Assembly (NCBI RefSeq): GCF_000296695.1
Contig: NZ_BAFK01000010.1
Coordinates: 62,001-126,000, forward strand
From: Rheinheimera nanhaiensis E407-8
GTDB taxonomy: Bacteria > Pseudomonadota > Gammaproteobacteria > Enterobacterales > Alteromonadaceae
Direction: 5' to 3'
DNA: 64,000 nucleotides
Shown here: piece by piece, positions 38,897-48,234 of the stretch
Layout of the letters: every line of letters starts with the position of its first letter
Numbering within the stretch: position 1 is the first letter of the stretch
Translations under genes and position numbers: made by a program
Notes under the pieces: generated by a model
What the model was told of the DNA's origin: nothing
What the model saw: the letters and a program-made list of their open reading frames with translations, nothing else
Databases searched by the model: none

Positions 38897-40048
38897 ATGA
38901 CACAGACTAGACTGGCGCAAATGCGCCAGGCACTGGCCGAACGTGAGGCCAGCCAACTGCTACGCCGCAGCGTTACCCTTGAACAATACAGCGGCCGGGT
39001 GCTGCGCGTAGCAGGCAATAGCTACCTTAATTTTTCCGGCAATGACTATCTGGGTTTGGCCACTGATCCTGAGGTACTTAACGCCTATGCCGAAGGCGCT
39101 GCCGCTTATGGTGGCGGCAGCAGTGGCTCGCCTTTGGTTACCGGGCAGCATCAGGTGCATCAGCAGCTTAGCGACACCTTGTGCGACTGGCTGGGCTTTG
39201 AGCAGGTGCTGCTATTTTCCTCCGGTTTTGCCGCCAACCAAACCATGCTACAAACGCTGGCACAAAAGGGCGATACGCTGTTGTTGGACAAACTTAGCCA
39301 TGCTTCGCTGATAGACGGTGCCTTGCACAGCGATGCACAGTTAAAGCGGTTTGCGCACAATAGTTTATCGGCTTTGCTCGCTGCGCTTAATGATGCCAGC
39401 CAGCCGCTGGTGGTGACTGAGGGCGTGTTTAGTATGGACGGTGACAGCCCGGATCTTAACGCCATGCTAAGCCTGTGCCGGCAATATCAGGCGCCGCTTT
39501 TGCTGGACGATGCACATGGTTTAGGCGTTAGCGGGCCAGAAGGTAAAGGCACCGCTGCGGCGCAGGGTATTGTCAGTGGCGACCTGTTTTGCACTATGGC
39601 GAATTTTGGCAAAGCCTTGGGCCTGGGCGGCGCCTTTGTTGGCGGCAGTAAAACCGTGATCGACTATTTAACCCAGTTTGGCCGGCATTATATTTACAGT
39701 ACGGCGCTGTCGCCGGCACTTTGTGCGGCGGTCATTAAAAGCATTCTACTTTGCCGCGGCCAAAGTTGGCGGCGGGACAAACTACACAGCAATATTGCGC
39801 GCTTTCGTGCTTTGGCGGCGGATTTGCCGCTGTTAGCTTCACAGAGCGCCATTCAGGGCCTGGTGCTGGGCGACAGTGTAAGGGCACTTAACATGAGTGC
39901 GCAGTTAAAACAGGCCGGTATCTGGCTTAGCGCAATACGCCCGCCAACGGTGCCTAAGGGCAGTGCGCGGCTGCGCATTACGCTAAGTGCGCAGCATACC
40001 GAGCAGGATATTCAGTTATTAGTGCAGCAGTTAAGGCAGTTAGTATGA
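38897..40048 (+). CDS. bioF: 8-amino-7-oxononanoate synthase
   Basis: PLP enzyme that condenses pimeloyl-ACP/CoA with alanine. The 383-residue length is usual. Motifs: YLNFSGNDYLGLATDPEV, GSGGSPLVTG-type (GGGSSGSPLVTGQHQVH), FSSGFAANQTML, LLLDDAHGLGVSGPEG with the PLP Asp, and the PLP Lys in NFGKALGLGGAFVGG. It starts three bases past bioB and overlaps bioC by four bases. Confidence 0.97.
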   Translation: MTQTRLAQMRQALAEREASQLLRRSVTLEQYSGRVLRVAGNSYLNFSGNDYLGLATDPEVLNAYAEGAAAYGGGSSGSPLVTGQHQVHQQLSDTLCDWLGFEQVLLFSSGFAANQTMLQTLAQKGDTLLLDKLSHASLIDGALHSDAQLKRFAHNSLSALLAALNDASQPLVVTEGVFSMDGDSPDLNAMLSLCRQYQAPLLLDDAHGLGVSGPEGKGTAAAQGIVSGDLFCTMANFGKALGLGGAFVGGSKTVIDYLTQFGRHYIYSTALSPALCAAVIKSILLCRGQSWRRDKLHSNIARFRALAADLPLLASQSAIQGLVLGDSVRALNMSAQLKQAGIWLSAIRPPTVPKGSARLRITLSAQHTEQDIQLLVQQLRQLV

Positions 40049-40854
40049 GTGCTGTAGTACAACAACCAGACAGTAGCAGCCGTTTTCGCCAACAAGTCGC
40101 CAACAGCTTTAGCGCGGCATCAGCGCACTATATGCAAGGCGCCCGTTTGCAGCAGCAGGTAGCGCTGGATGCACTGGCAAGGCTTGCTAAAACAAAGCAT
40201 GGCCATTTGCTCGATCTTGGCTGTGGCCCGGGCTGGTTGCACCCACGTTTTAGTGAGTATTGCCACGCTTTTACCGCAGTAGACTTTAGCGCCGGCATGC
40301 TGGCGCAAGCGGCTAAAGCGGGGCTGGCACAACAGTACTTGCAGGCGGATGCCCAGCAGCTGCCCCTGGCCGATAACAGCGTTGATACCGTGTTTTCCAG
40401 CCTGATGCTGCAGTGGTGCAGTAAGCCTGCGGCGGTATTTGCTGAAATTAGCCGGGTGCTTAAGCCTGGCGGTACTGCGGTTATTACGACCCTGGTTGAT
40501 GGCACTTTAACTGAGCTGGCGCAGGCGTTTGCCAGTTTGGATAACTACCCGCATATTAGCCGGTTTTTATCTGTCGACAGTATCCGCCAGGTCGCCGAGG
40601 ATAGCCAAAAGGCGGGCGGCCTTAACTGGCAGTTTGAGCGGCGCCGTTACCCGCTGTATTACCCCGATGTGCAAAGCCTGGCCCGTGAGCTTAAGCTGTT
40701 GGGGGCCAATCAGGTTGCTGGCCGGCGAACTGGCTTAACCGGCAAAGGCTACTGGCAGCAGCTGGCACAGGCCTATGAGGTGCATCGCACTGTGCTGGGG
40801 CTGCCGGCCAGTTATCAGGTGCTGACGCTAAGCGGAGTGAAACATGCCGGCTAA
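40045..40854 (+). CDS. bioC: Malonyl-ACP O-methyltransferase
   Basis: Methylates malonyl-ACP to start pimelate synthesis by the fatty-acid machinery. The 269-residue class I methyltransferase has FSAASAHYMQGARLQQQVA at the N terminus typical of BioC, the SAM loop LLDLGCGPGW, VDFSAGMLAQA, and LKPGGTAVITT. No bioH lies next to it, so the partner esterase must be encoded elsewhere. It overlaps bioF by four and bioD by eleven bases, so translation is likely coupled. Confidence 0.95.
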   Translation: MSAVVQQPDSSSRFRQQVANSFSAASAHYMQGARLQQQVALDALARLAKTKHGHLLDLGCGPGWLHPRFSEYCHAFTAVDFSAGMLAQAAKAGLAQQYLQADAQQLPLADNSVDTVFSSLMLQWCSKPAAVFAEISRVLKPGGTAVITTLVDGTLTELAQAFASLDNYPHISRFLSVDSIRQVAEDSQKAGGLNWQFERRRYPLYYPDVQSLARELKLLGANQVAGRRTGLTGKGYWQQLAQAYEVHRTVLGLPASYQVLTLSGVKHAG

Positions 40855-41518
40855 AACCCTATTTATTACCGCTACTGATACCGACGCCGGTAAAAGCTAT
40901 ATCAGTGCTATGCTGCTGCAGGGCTTCAAAGCGCTGGATGTTACTGCCATCGGTGTAAAGCCCATAGCGGCTGGAGCTGACGCAAAGGGTTTTAATGGTG
41001 ACGCGTTACTACTGCAGCAGCATTCCGGTATCGCGTTACCCTATAAGGTGGTGAATCCTATCTGTTATCAGGCACCGGTGGCGCCACATTTGGCGGCGCT
41101 TAATGAACAGCAGCCGATCGATGAAAAGCTACTGAATGACGCCTTGCAACACTGGCAAAATCTAAAAGCAGAGCAGCTGCTGATAGAAGGCGCCGGTGGC
41201 TGGTTATTGCCGTTGTCGGCTAAGCGCTATCTGGCCGATTGGGTAGCAGAGCAGCAACTGCCAGTGCTGTTGGTGGTAGGTATGAAACTGGGCTGTTTAA
41301 ACCATGCCATGCTTACGGTACGCGAAATTGAGCGCAGTGGCTGTCAGCTAATCGGCTGGGTAGCCAACTGTATTGATCCGCATATGTTATTGCTGGAGCA
41401 GAACATTGCGGATTTGCGCCAGCGCATCAGTGCGCCTTGCCTGGCGGTGGTGCCTTATGCGGCAGAGCCGGCGCTATATCAGCAGCTAGCGAAACAGATA
41501 GCAGTTTCTTTGCTCTAG
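40844..41518 (+). CDS. bioD: Dethiobiotin synthetase
   Basis: ATP-dependent carboxylase that closes the ureido ring. The 224-residue protein has the P-loop region FITATDTDAGKSYISA; the usual GTDTxxGKT reads ATDTDAGKS here, with Ala for the first Gly and Ser for Thr, both compatible with function. Other marks: IGVKPIAAGAD, the substrate Lys/Thr there, and IEGAGGWLLPLS. Last gene of bioBFCD. Downstream is a repeat element rather than a plain terminator. Confidence 0.94.
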   Translation: MPAKTLFITATDTDAGKSYISAMLLQGFKALDVTAIGVKPIAAGADAKGFNGDALLLQQHSGIALPYKVVNPICYQAPVAPHLAALNEQQPIDEKLLNDALQHWQNLKAEQLLIEGAGGWLLPLSAKRYLADWVAEQQLPVLLVVGMKLGCLNHAMLTVREIERSGCQLIGWVANCIDPHMLLLEQNIADLRQRISAPCLAVVPYAAEPALYQQLAKQIAVSLL

Positions 41519-41529
41519 AGTCCGATAAG

Positions 41530-41655
41530 GTGTATGGGTAACCGGTTTGCCCACACCAACACGCCGTAAATACTTCCATGTAGGCTCGATTCAGGCATCC
41601 ATGCCTTCAACGGTTGGTTTAGGGCAAGCCGGTTACCCCGCGTCGACACCGTTTT
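41530..41655. repeat. Inverted-repeat intergenic element (REP/MITE-like)
   Basis: GGGTAACCGGTTTGCCC at 41536-41552 faces GGGCAAGCCGGTTACCC at 41622-41638, complementary but for one base, with ACACC/GGTGT outside both arms. The 69-base centre holds CCATGTAGGCTCGA and the palindrome GGCATCCATGCC. I recall similar cores as dispersed intergenic repeats in related marine gammaproteobacteria. No ORF. A T run at 41652 could make it act as a terminator for bioD. Confidence 0.65.
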
Positions 41656-41657
41656 TT

Positions 41658-42359
41658 TTATACCAGCATTGTCGATAAATCTGCATGCTCTGCCAACGGC
41701 ATTTTATCACCAGCCTGAAACAGATAACCGCCTTTGCTGCCAAGTAATGTTAGTTTACCGTCGTCGTGCTTAAGTGCGCTGCCCTCAGGCAAGGCAATAA
41801 TCGGCGTGGCCGGGTGTAACTGCATAAACTCGGCCAGGCGCATATCGCGGGTTTCACCATGAAAGCCCTCCGGCTTGTAGTCGCTGTAATGCGGGTTTAA
41901 CTGCAGTGGTAGCAGGTTTAGCGCGGTAAACGAGGCGGGCTCAATAATCGGCATATCATTGGTGGTGCGAATGCTGGCGCCGGCGATGTTTGAACCGGCA
42001 CTCCAGCCCAGGTAGGGTATACCTTCGGTTACGCGTTTTCTGATAAGTTGCACTATATCCTGTTGATATAACTGATAAAGCAGATGAAAGGTGTTGCCGC
42101 CGCCAACCGCTATTGCTTTGGCGTCCATTACTGCCTGGCGCGCATCATTATGCTGATGAATACTGGTTACTGTTATACCCAGCGGCAACAGCGCTTGCTG
42201 CACCATGGCCTGATAGGCGTCGTATTCGATGCTGACACCGGCATAAGGGATAAACAGCAGTTTATCAATACCGCTGAGGTGACTGGCGATCCAGCTTATG
42301 TATGGCGCCAGATAGTCGCTGTTGTCGGCGCGGGAGCTGCTAAGTAGTAATAACTGCAT
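41658..42359 (-). CDS. pepE: Peptidase E (alpha-aspartyl dipeptidase, S51)
   Basis: Cytoplasmic serine peptidase that cleaves dipeptides and tripeptides with N-terminal Asp. The 233-residue length is typical. It starts MQLLLLSSSRADNSDYL and shows FIPYAGVSIEYDAY, AIAVGGGNTFHLLYQLY with the family Gly loop, the nucleophile Ser in LGWSAGSNIAGASI, and the C-terminal His in LNPHYSDYKPEGFHGETRD. It is divergent from htpX. Confidence 0.95.
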   Translation of the reverse strand: MQLLLLSSSRADNSDYLAPYISWIASHLSGIDKLLFIPYAGVSIEYDAYQAMVQQALLPLGITVTSIHQHNDARQAVMDAKAIAVGGGNTFHLLYQLYQQDIVQLIRKRVTEGIPYLGWSAGSNIAGASIRTTNDMPIIEPASFTALNLLPLQLNPHYSDYKPEGFHGETRDMRLAEFMQLHPATPIIALPEGSALKHDDGKLTLLGSKGGYLFQAGDKMPLAEHADLSTMLV

Positions 42360-42497
42360 GCTAAACCTCGATATGCTCAGCTGCTGAGCGTTGACATTAA
42401 TAGTTACAAATTATGACTGCTAATGGTGGCACTGCTGATTGAAAACAAGCTCTAAGGCCATATATTAGCGGGTAGTAAGTCATTAGAGGTAGCTGTT

Positions 42498-43364
42498 ATG
42501 AAAAGAGTGTTGTTGTTTTTAGCCACTAACCTGGCGGTAATACTGGTATTAAGTATAGTGCTTAATATCGTTTTCAGCTTTTTAGGCGTAGATCGCAGCA
42601 GCATTGGCGGCCTGTTGGTGTTTGCGGCGGTGTTTGGTTTTGGCGGCTCTTTTATCTCGTTAGCCATGTCTAAGTGGATGGCAAAACGCTCTACCGGCGC
42701 GGTAGTGATTGAACAGCCTCGTAATGCGACCGAGCAGTGGCTGGTAGCGACGGTGGCGCGTCAGGCTAAAGCGGCTGGCATTGGTATGCCGGAAGTGGCT
42801 ATTTATGACTCACCAGAGATGAACGCCTTTGCTACCGGTATGAACCGTAATGATGCCTTAGTGGCGGTCAGCACGGGTTTGCTGCGCAATATGCGTGAGG
42901 ATGAAGTAGAAGCGGTTCTGGCACACGAAGTGTCGCATATTGCCAATGGTGACATGGTTACCCTGACGCTTATACAGGGCGTGGTAAACACCTTTGTGAT
43001 TTTCCTGGCGCGCTTAGTGGCCGGTATGCTGAATAACAACAGCAACAATAACCAGGGCGGTGGTTTAGCTTATTTCGCTACGGTAATTGTGCTGGAGCTG
43101 GTGTTTGGTGTGCTGGCCAGCATTATTGTGATGTGGTTCTCACGGCAGCGTGAATACCGCGCTGATGCCGGCGCCGCTAAGCTTGAGGGCAACCCGAATA
43201 AAATGATTGCGGCGCTGGAGCGGTTAAAGTACAACCACGAAAGCCGGTTGGAAGGCAGCATGATGGCCTTCGGTATTGCCGGTGGTGGCAAAAAGTCTGA
43301 ACTGTTTTTAAGCCACCCACCACTGGAAAAGCGTATTGCGGCATTGCGTAGCCGCCAGTTCTAA
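42498..43364 (+). CDS. htpX: Membrane zinc protease HtpX
   Basis: Inner-membrane metalloprotease in quality control of membrane proteins, in Escherichia coli partly redundant with FtsH and induced by envelope stress. The 288-residue protein has four hydrophobic segments (two N-terminal, two around residues 160 and 195), the zinc motif HEVSH at residues 143-147 with downstream Glu, and [16 protein letters not shown]-terminal [13 protein letters not shown] is a family signature. I saw no clear CpxR box in the 138-base upstream region. Confidence 0.96.
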   Translation: MKRVLLFLATNLAVILVLSIVLNIVFSFLGVDRSSIGGLLVFAAVFGFGGSFISLAMSKWMAKRSTGAVVIEQPRNATEQWLVATVARQAKAAGIGMPEVAIYDSPEMNAFATGMNRNDALVAVSTGLLRNMREDEVEAVLAHEVSHIANGDMVTLTLIQGVVNTFVIFLARLVAGMLNNNSNNNQGGGLAYFATVIVLELVFGVLASIIVMWFSRQREYRADAGAAKLEGNPNKMIAALERLKYNHESRLEGSMMAFGIAGGGKKSELFLSHPPLEKRIAALRSRQF

Positions 43365-43373
43365 AGCTGGCAA

Positions 43374-43407
43374 AATGGGGTCAGAGAACTCTGACCCCAT
43401 TTTATTA
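43374..43407. terminator. Bidirectional terminator / REP-like palindrome between htpX and yjdM
   Basis: AAAATGGGGTCAGAG-AACT-CTGACCCCATTTTA is an almost perfect palindrome with A and T runs on either side, fit to terminate both convergent genes. The TGGGGTCAGAG core resembles sequences I know from REP-type elements. Confidence 0.72.
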
Positions 43408-43746
43408 GTCCTGCACCTTGCGAACAAATTCAGATTTTAAGCTCATGGCACCAAAACCGTCGATCTTACAGTCGATGTCATGATCGCCCTCTACCAGACG
43501 GATATTCTTTACCTTAGTGCCAATTTTTACTACAAATGACGAGCCTTTTACCTTTAAATCTTTAATTACGGTAACGGTATCGCCATCCTGCAATACATTA
43601 CCTGCACTATCACGAATTTGCCGGCTGCTATCTGCATCTGGCACATTCGGGTTCCATTCGTGGCCACATTCCGGACACATTAGCAAAGCGCCGTCCTCGT
43701 AGGTGTAAACAGACTGGCATTTAGGGCAGGCGGGTAAGGTTGTCAT
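43405..43746 (-). CDS. yjdM: YjdM/PhnA-family zinc-ribbon protein
   Basis: A 113-residue protein: an N-terminal zinc ribbon ([25 protein letters not shown]) and a C-terminal PhnA domain ([26 protein letters not shown] and [14 protein letters not shown]). The start was placed at [10 protein letters not shown], with GGAG about eight bases upstream, because a longer frame would prepend a non-homologous 100 residues. Despite the old name PhnA it is not shown to act in phosphonate breakdown. Single gene converging on htpX. Confidence 0.93.
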   Translation of the reverse strand: MTTLPACPKCQSVYTYEDGALLMCPECGHEWNPNVPDADSSRQIRDSAGNVLQDGDTVTVIKDLKVKGSSFVVKIGTKVKNIRLVEGDHDIDCKIDGFGAMSLKSEFVRKVQD

Positions 43747-43909
43747 ACGGGCTCCAACATAGCGCTTGGGCGCAAAAACGCGCATTATAACCCAGTTACA
43801 AATGGCCGTTGGCACTATTAATCTTTTGAATACTGGCAATAGCCGAAGCGGGCTGGTATCCACGGCGGTTTTTGCTATGGTAGGGCAAAATCCGACAGTG
43901 GGAGTTGTT

Positions 43910-45040
43910 ATGTTAGCTGCACCGAAAATAGACGCCTTTTTGCCACCCCGGCGTATTTTAATGGGGCCAGGCCCATCTGATGTGCACCCGCAAGTGCTGG
44001 CGGCGCAAGCCAGGCCAACCGTTGGCCACTTAGATCCGCTGTTTATCGGCATGATGGATGAGCTAAAGCAGCTGCTGCAATATGCGTTTCAAACCCGCAA
44101 TGAAATGACGCTGGCGGTGTCGGCACCGGGCAGTGCCGGTATGGAAACCTGTTTTGTTAACTTGTTAGAGCCCGGCGATACGGTTATTGTTTGCCGTAAT
44201 GGTGTCTTTGGTGAGCGCATGCGGCAAAATGTCGAGCGCTGCGGCGCCACTGCCATTACCGTAGATAACAGCTGGGGCGAACCAGTAAACCCGCAGCAGG
44301 TCGAGGACGCACTAAAAGCCAACCCGCAGGCAAAGTACCTGGCCTTTGTCCATGCCGAAACCTCAACCGGGGCCTTATCGGATGCTAAAACCCTGTGTGC
44401 CTTGGCGCAGCGGTATGGCTGCTTATCGATTGTTGATGCGGTCACCTCACTGGGCGGCGTAGAGCTTCGCGTTGATGAGTGGGGCATAGATGCGATTTAT
44501 TCCGGCAGCCAGAAATGTTTGTCCTGTGTGCCGGGCTTGTCACCAGTGTCGTTCTCACCCAAAGCGGTCGAGCGCATCAAAGCGCGCCAACGGCCGGTAC
44601 AAAGCTGGTTTTTAGATCAAAGCCTGGTGATGAGTTACTGGAGCGGCGGCGCTAAGCGCAGCTACCATCATACTGCGCCGGTGAATGCGCTGTATGCACT
44701 GCATGAATCACTGCGGCTGTTGGCGGCCGAAGGGCTGGAGCAAAGCTGGCAGCGGCATAAGGACATGCACCAGCTGTTAAAGCAGGGCCTGACCGGGCTT
44801 GGGCTGGAGTTTGTCGTGGCCGAGCCGCACCGCTTGCCGCAGCTAAACAGTGTGTATATTCCACAAGGGGGCGATGACGCTGCCGTGCGCAAACAGCTGC
44901 TGGAGCAATACAACCTGGAAATAGGTGCAGGCTTGGGAGAGCTGGCTGGTAAAGCCTGGCGCATCGGCCTGATGGGCTATGCGGCACGGCGTGAAAATGT
45001 GGCGCTGTGCTTAAAAGCCCTGCAGACGGTGTTAGGCTAA
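43910..45040 (+). CDS. Class V aminotransferase (alanine/serine-glyoxylate aminotransferase type)
   Basis: A 376-residue PLP enzyme from the ATG with GGAG a few bases upstream; the open frame begins earlier but the family N terminus [18 protein letters not shown] starts here. Motifs: [56 protein letters not shown] with the PLP Asp, and the PLP Lys in [20 protein letters not shown]. The overall pattern matches alanine-glyoxylate aminotransferase and serine-pyruvate relatives, with the exact amino donor unclear. Monocistronic as far as visible. Confidence 0.9.
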   Translation: MLAAPKIDAFLPPRRILMGPGPSDVHPQVLAAQARPTVGHLDPLFIGMMDELKQLLQYAFQTRNEMTLAVSAPGSAGMETCFVNLLEPGDTVIVCRNGVFGERMRQNVERCGATAITVDNSWGEPVNPQQVEDALKANPQAKYLAFVHAETSTGALSDAKTLCALAQRYGCLSIVDAVTSLGGVELRVDEWGIDAIYSGSQKCLSCVPGLSPVSFSPKAVERIKARQRPVQSWFLDQSLVMSYWSGGAKRSYHHTAPVNALYALHESLRLLAAEGLEQSWQRHKDMHQLLKQGLTGLGLEFVVAEPHRLPQLNSVYIPQGGDDAAVRKQLLEQYNLEIGAGLGELAGKAWRIGLMGYAARRENVALCLKALQTVLG

Positions 45041-45115
45041 ACATCGACGTCGTATTGGCTTTTTATGCGCTTAGCGCTATGTTCAGTACAACTTTATAAA
45101 AAGGAGTGACTGTGT

Positions 45116-45364
45116 ATGCCAATATCACCGCAATTGAATGCTGAAATCCGCGTGCTGACGTTGTTTAACCTCGACAGTGCGATGGAAGGTATTAAAGTGC
45201 ATAAATCGGCTGATGCAGACACTGTTGCTGCCATCAGCCGTTTATATGAAAAAGGCCTGGTGACACAACAGGACGGTGGTTACCTGACCGATTTAGGTAT
45301 TCACTGTGCTGAGCATCTGCAAACCGCGCTACGTATTCTGGGCGCTGAAATGCAACCTTCGTAA
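45116..45364 (+). CDS. TIGR02647-family protein
   Basis: An 82-residue protein with the family pattern: LNLD(S)-type start (TLFNLDSAMEGIKVHKSAD), AAISRLYEKGLVTQQDGGYLTDLG, and AEHLQTALRIL. It looks like a small winged-helix fold, and a DNA-binding role has been suggested by shape only. AAGGAG precedes the start. Its 3' end overlaps the convergent transglutaminase gene by 36 bases. Confidence 0.85.
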   Translation: MPISPQLNAEIRVLTLFNLDSAMEGIKVHKSADADTVAAISRLYEKGLVTQQDGGYLTDLGIHCAEHLQTALRILGAEMQPS

Positions 45365-47278
45365 GGTATTGCGGTGTTGTTTTAGCTGTTGTTTCAGCGC
45401 AGATAACGCCGCTGCATCATCATTGAAAAGCGCAAGCTCGTAGGACGTTATCAGCGCTAACAACAGTTGGCGCTGCTCATTCTGTTGCTGCTCTGCCAGC
45501 ATACGTAAAAACGCTGACAATGGCTGGTGCGCCGGCTTATGTCGCAACATAGCGGACAGCGTCTTGCTTAACAGGCGATAAGCCTGCGGCTGTGTTGGAC
45601 GTTCACGGCGTCGCCACCATAGCAGAGCGACAACCAACAAGGCTAATACCGTAATAAATGCCAGCCCATAGGCAAAGCGCTGCAAATTTTGCCTTACCTG
45701 TTGCCACAGGTCGCGCTGGTTATCGTCGTTAAAACCCAATACCCATACCGACCAGTAGTAATCCAGGTGCATCAGCTGCTGCCTTAGGTTATTAAGCAAG
45801 GCGTTACGTTGCCAGGGCGAGGTCAGCAGCTGACGCTGCTCAGCAGATAATGCATCATCTAAACTGGATAAAATGCGCTGTGGCGCCACGGCGGCTGTTG
45901 GGTCAAACTGCTGCCAGCGGCCCTGATCTGCATATTCGACCCAGGCATGGGCTTCACGCTGGCGCACGGCCAGATAGCCTTGCTCCGGGTGCCAGTCACC
46001 GCCCTGATAACCGCCAACTACGCGGGCTGGTATACCGGCGGCGCGCAGCAGCAGCGCAGTAGCAGAGGCATAATGACTGCAAAAGCCGGTGCGGCTATCA
46101 AATAAAAACTGATCAACACTGTTTGCGCCAAGCAACGGTGGGGTCAGGCTGTAAAAATACGGCTGCTGGCGAAAATGGCTGGCAATGGCGTCAATCAGCG
46201 CCGGCACTTGTGGATGTTGCGCTTTGAGCTGACGGCCAAAGGCCAGCGTTTGTTCGTTGCCGGCTGGAAGCCGCAGGTTCAGCTGCTGCTCCTGCTCAGA
46301 CAGTACCGCCACTGGCTGCAGTTGGCTGCTAAGCTGATAACTGGTGCGCTGGCTTACCGGCTTGGTGGCAAGCACCAGGCCGGAGGGGGCAATATTCACA
46401 TTAGCACTGCTTTGCCATGGGTTAGCCAGCGCAAATAAACTGCGTTGCTGACTGGCCTCGGCGATAATACGGTAATCTAGCGTTGCCTCTGCTGGCGTGG
46501 CGCCCTGATGAACGTTGCGATAATTGCTACCAGAGCGCAGCGGGTTTTCCTGCCAGCGGCGGCCATCAAAATCTTCATACAAACGGGCGCGCCAATACAA
46601 TAATTGCCGCTCTGGCACACCGTTTTCAAACTCGACGCGAAATGCCAGGCTATCGTCTTGCACTAACTGCTCAATACTGCCCGGATCCAATGTATCGCTT
46701 AAGCCTGTGCTGGCAACCTTGGCGGTGGGGATCTGCCAAAACGGCGGTAAACGTGGAAACAACAAAAACATCGCCAGCCAAAGCGGCAGGATAATCAAAG
46801 TGGCACGAGCAATATTGGCCGGTTTAAGGTTGCTACCGGCTGGGGCGAACAACAGATAATGGCTGTACATATTGGCAAACAGGGCGGTGATAATAACCAG
46901 CGCCACCAGCATGTTCTGATGCAGAATAAAGCAGCAACCGATAAGAAAGTAATGTACCCACACCAGTTGCCGTGCTTCAAACAACTGCCGTAGCGCCAGT
47001 AACCGTAATACGGCGGCCAGCAGCAGAATTTGCAGCATAAAGTTAAGCACACCGGCTTGCTTTAAGTTAAACAGCAGAGCCACCGCAACGCAGGCGCCAA
47101 TGACATTGACGGCTTTGAGGCTAAGACTGGTGTTGGCGTAAACCAGGGTGGCAAAACGTGTTAGCAGCAGCGCCGCGAAGATTAAACTTACCCACAGCGT
47201 AAAGGCTTCCTGTAACAACAGCAAAAACGCCAGTTGTAACCCCAGCCAAACCACCATTAAGCGTTTTTGTTTTAGCAT
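45329..47278 (-). CDS. TgpA-like membrane transglutaminase (DUF3488)
   Basis: A 649-residue inner-membrane protein. Residues 1 to about 190 form several membrane helices (DUF3488); a periplasmic part carries the transglutaminase core with catalytic Cys in TGFCSHYASATALLLRAAGIPARVVGGYQGG, His in AHAWVEYADQG and Asp in FDPTAAV; a further helix near residue 560 and a cytoplasmic tail (DUF4129-like, RRRERPTQPQAYRLL) follow. Pseudomonas TgpA is essential, but its substrate is unknown. The start was set at MLKQKRLM overlapping the DUF58 stop. Last gene of moxR-DUF58-tgpA. Confidence 0.92.
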   Translation of the reverse strand: MLKQKRLMVVWLGLQLAFLLLLQEAFTLWVSLIFAALLLTRFATLVYANTSLSLKAVNVIGACVAVALLFNLKQAGVLNFMLQILLLAAVLRLLALRQLFEARQLVWVHYFLIGCCFILHQNMLVALVIITALFANMYSHYLLFAPAGSNLKPANIARATLIILPLWLAMFLLFPRLPPFWQIPTAKVASTGLSDTLDPGSIEQLVQDDSLAFRVEFENGVPERQLLYWRARLYEDFDGRRWQENPLRSGSNYRNVHQGATPAEATLDYRIIAEASQQRSLFALANPWQSSANVNIAPSGLVLATKPVSQRTSYQLSSQLQPVAVLSEQEQQLNLRLPAGNEQTLAFGRQLKAQHPQVPALIDAIASHFRQQPYFYSLTPPLLGANSVDQFLFDSRTGFCSHYASATALLLRAAGIPARVVGGYQGGDWHPEQGYLAVRQREAHAWVEYADQGRWQQFDPTAAVAPQRILSSLDDALSAEQRQLLTSPWQRNALLNNLRQQLMHLDYYWSVWVLGFNDDNQRDLWQQVRQNLQRFAYGLAFITVLALLVVALLWWRRRERPTQPQAYRLLSKTLSAMLRHKPAHQPLSAFLRMLAEQQQNEQRQLLLALITSYELALFNDDAAALSALKQQLKQHRNTLRRLHFSAQNT

Positions 47279-48234
47279 AATGCCAGTGCCTGTAAACAAC
47301 GTTGTAACTGTGCCGGCCCTTTGGCCTGCGCTACAGTCAACGCCGGTAGTTTAAGCCCATAGCTGGCACCGCTTTGCTCCAGCGTCAGTAAGTCGCGACT
47401 GGCCTGGCGTAAGGCGCGCTCCAGCGCATCGCCTGATACGGCCGGTACCACTACCCAGTCGCTCTGTAGCTGGGGTGGCGGTGTCTGCTGTTGCCTGACA
47501 ACCGGTGTTGCCGGGTCGCGCGCTAAGCGTTTCCATACCAGATGGCGGATACTGTCCCCCTGTCTGTAGGCTGAGAGGGTATCATCACTGACTTGCTGAC
47601 GGGTAGAGGTTTGGTCCTGCTCTGGCATGATACCGGCTGCCGGGCTCTGCTGTGCTGGTGACGGATATACCCAGTAATGCTGTAACAGCGCAATATAACT
47701 AAAGGCCTGCCATAAGCCAAACGGATACTGGCTGCTGACTTTGATTCTGGGCAAGGTATATTTGCCGCGTTTACCGGCAGCGATATTCAGCGTAATGGCC
47801 GGTACACAGCGCTGACTAACCACCTGATGCTGCTGGCCGGTGAACTGCAGCCTTAACATCCGGTGGCGGTTGTTGTCATTAGCTGCCGCAATCAGCTGCA
47901 GGCTTAGGCCAATGTCCTGCTCAGCGAAGCCTTCACCCGGTGCTAAACTGCTTAGCGTAAGCCCGCTAAGGTTTTGATAACACAGCACTATGCTTAGCAA
48001 AAACAGACTGAGCAACAAATAGCTTAACAGCAAAATCAGGTTGTTCTGGTAATTGGTGCCCAGCAGGTACAGCAGCACAATCAGGCCGAAAAACCACCAG
48101 CCATAGCGGGTTGGCAAGATAAAAATCAGCTTTTGTACCAAGGTAACACTGGGCACTGCGGGCTGGCGTTTGTCCAGATAACGGCTTAGCAGACGCCAGT
48201 ACAACGGATACAGCGCTTTGGTTAGAGCTGACAT
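47272..48234 (-). CDS. DUF58-domain membrane protein
   Basis: A 320-residue protein with two adjacent membrane helices near residues 40-85 (YGWWFFGLIVLLYLLG and LLLSYLLLSLFLLSIVL), then a cytoplasmic or periplasmic beta-rich part and the DUF58 signature as SAYRQGDSIRHLVWKRLARD. Genes of this family accompany moxR and transglutaminase genes and are thought to work with the MoxR AAA ATPase in assembling or activating surface or metalloprotein complexes. Overlaps moxR by 13 bases and tgpA by 7. Confidence 0.9.
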   Translation of the reverse strand: MSALTKALYPLYWRLLSRYLDKRQPAVPSVTLVQKLIFILPTRYGWWFFGLIVLLYLLGTNYQNNLILLLSYLLLSLFLLSIVLCYQNLSGLTLSSLAPGEGFAEQDIGLSLQLIAAANDNNRHRMLRLQFTGQQHQVVSQRCVPAITLNIAAGKRGKYTLPRIKVSSQYPFGLWQAFSYIALLQHYWVYPSPAQQSPAAGIMPEQDQTSTRQQVSDDTLSAYRQGDSIRHLVWKRLARDPATPVVRQQQTPPPQLQSDWVVVPAVSGDALERALRQASRDLLTLEQSGASYGLKLPALTVAQAKGPAQLQRCLQALALC

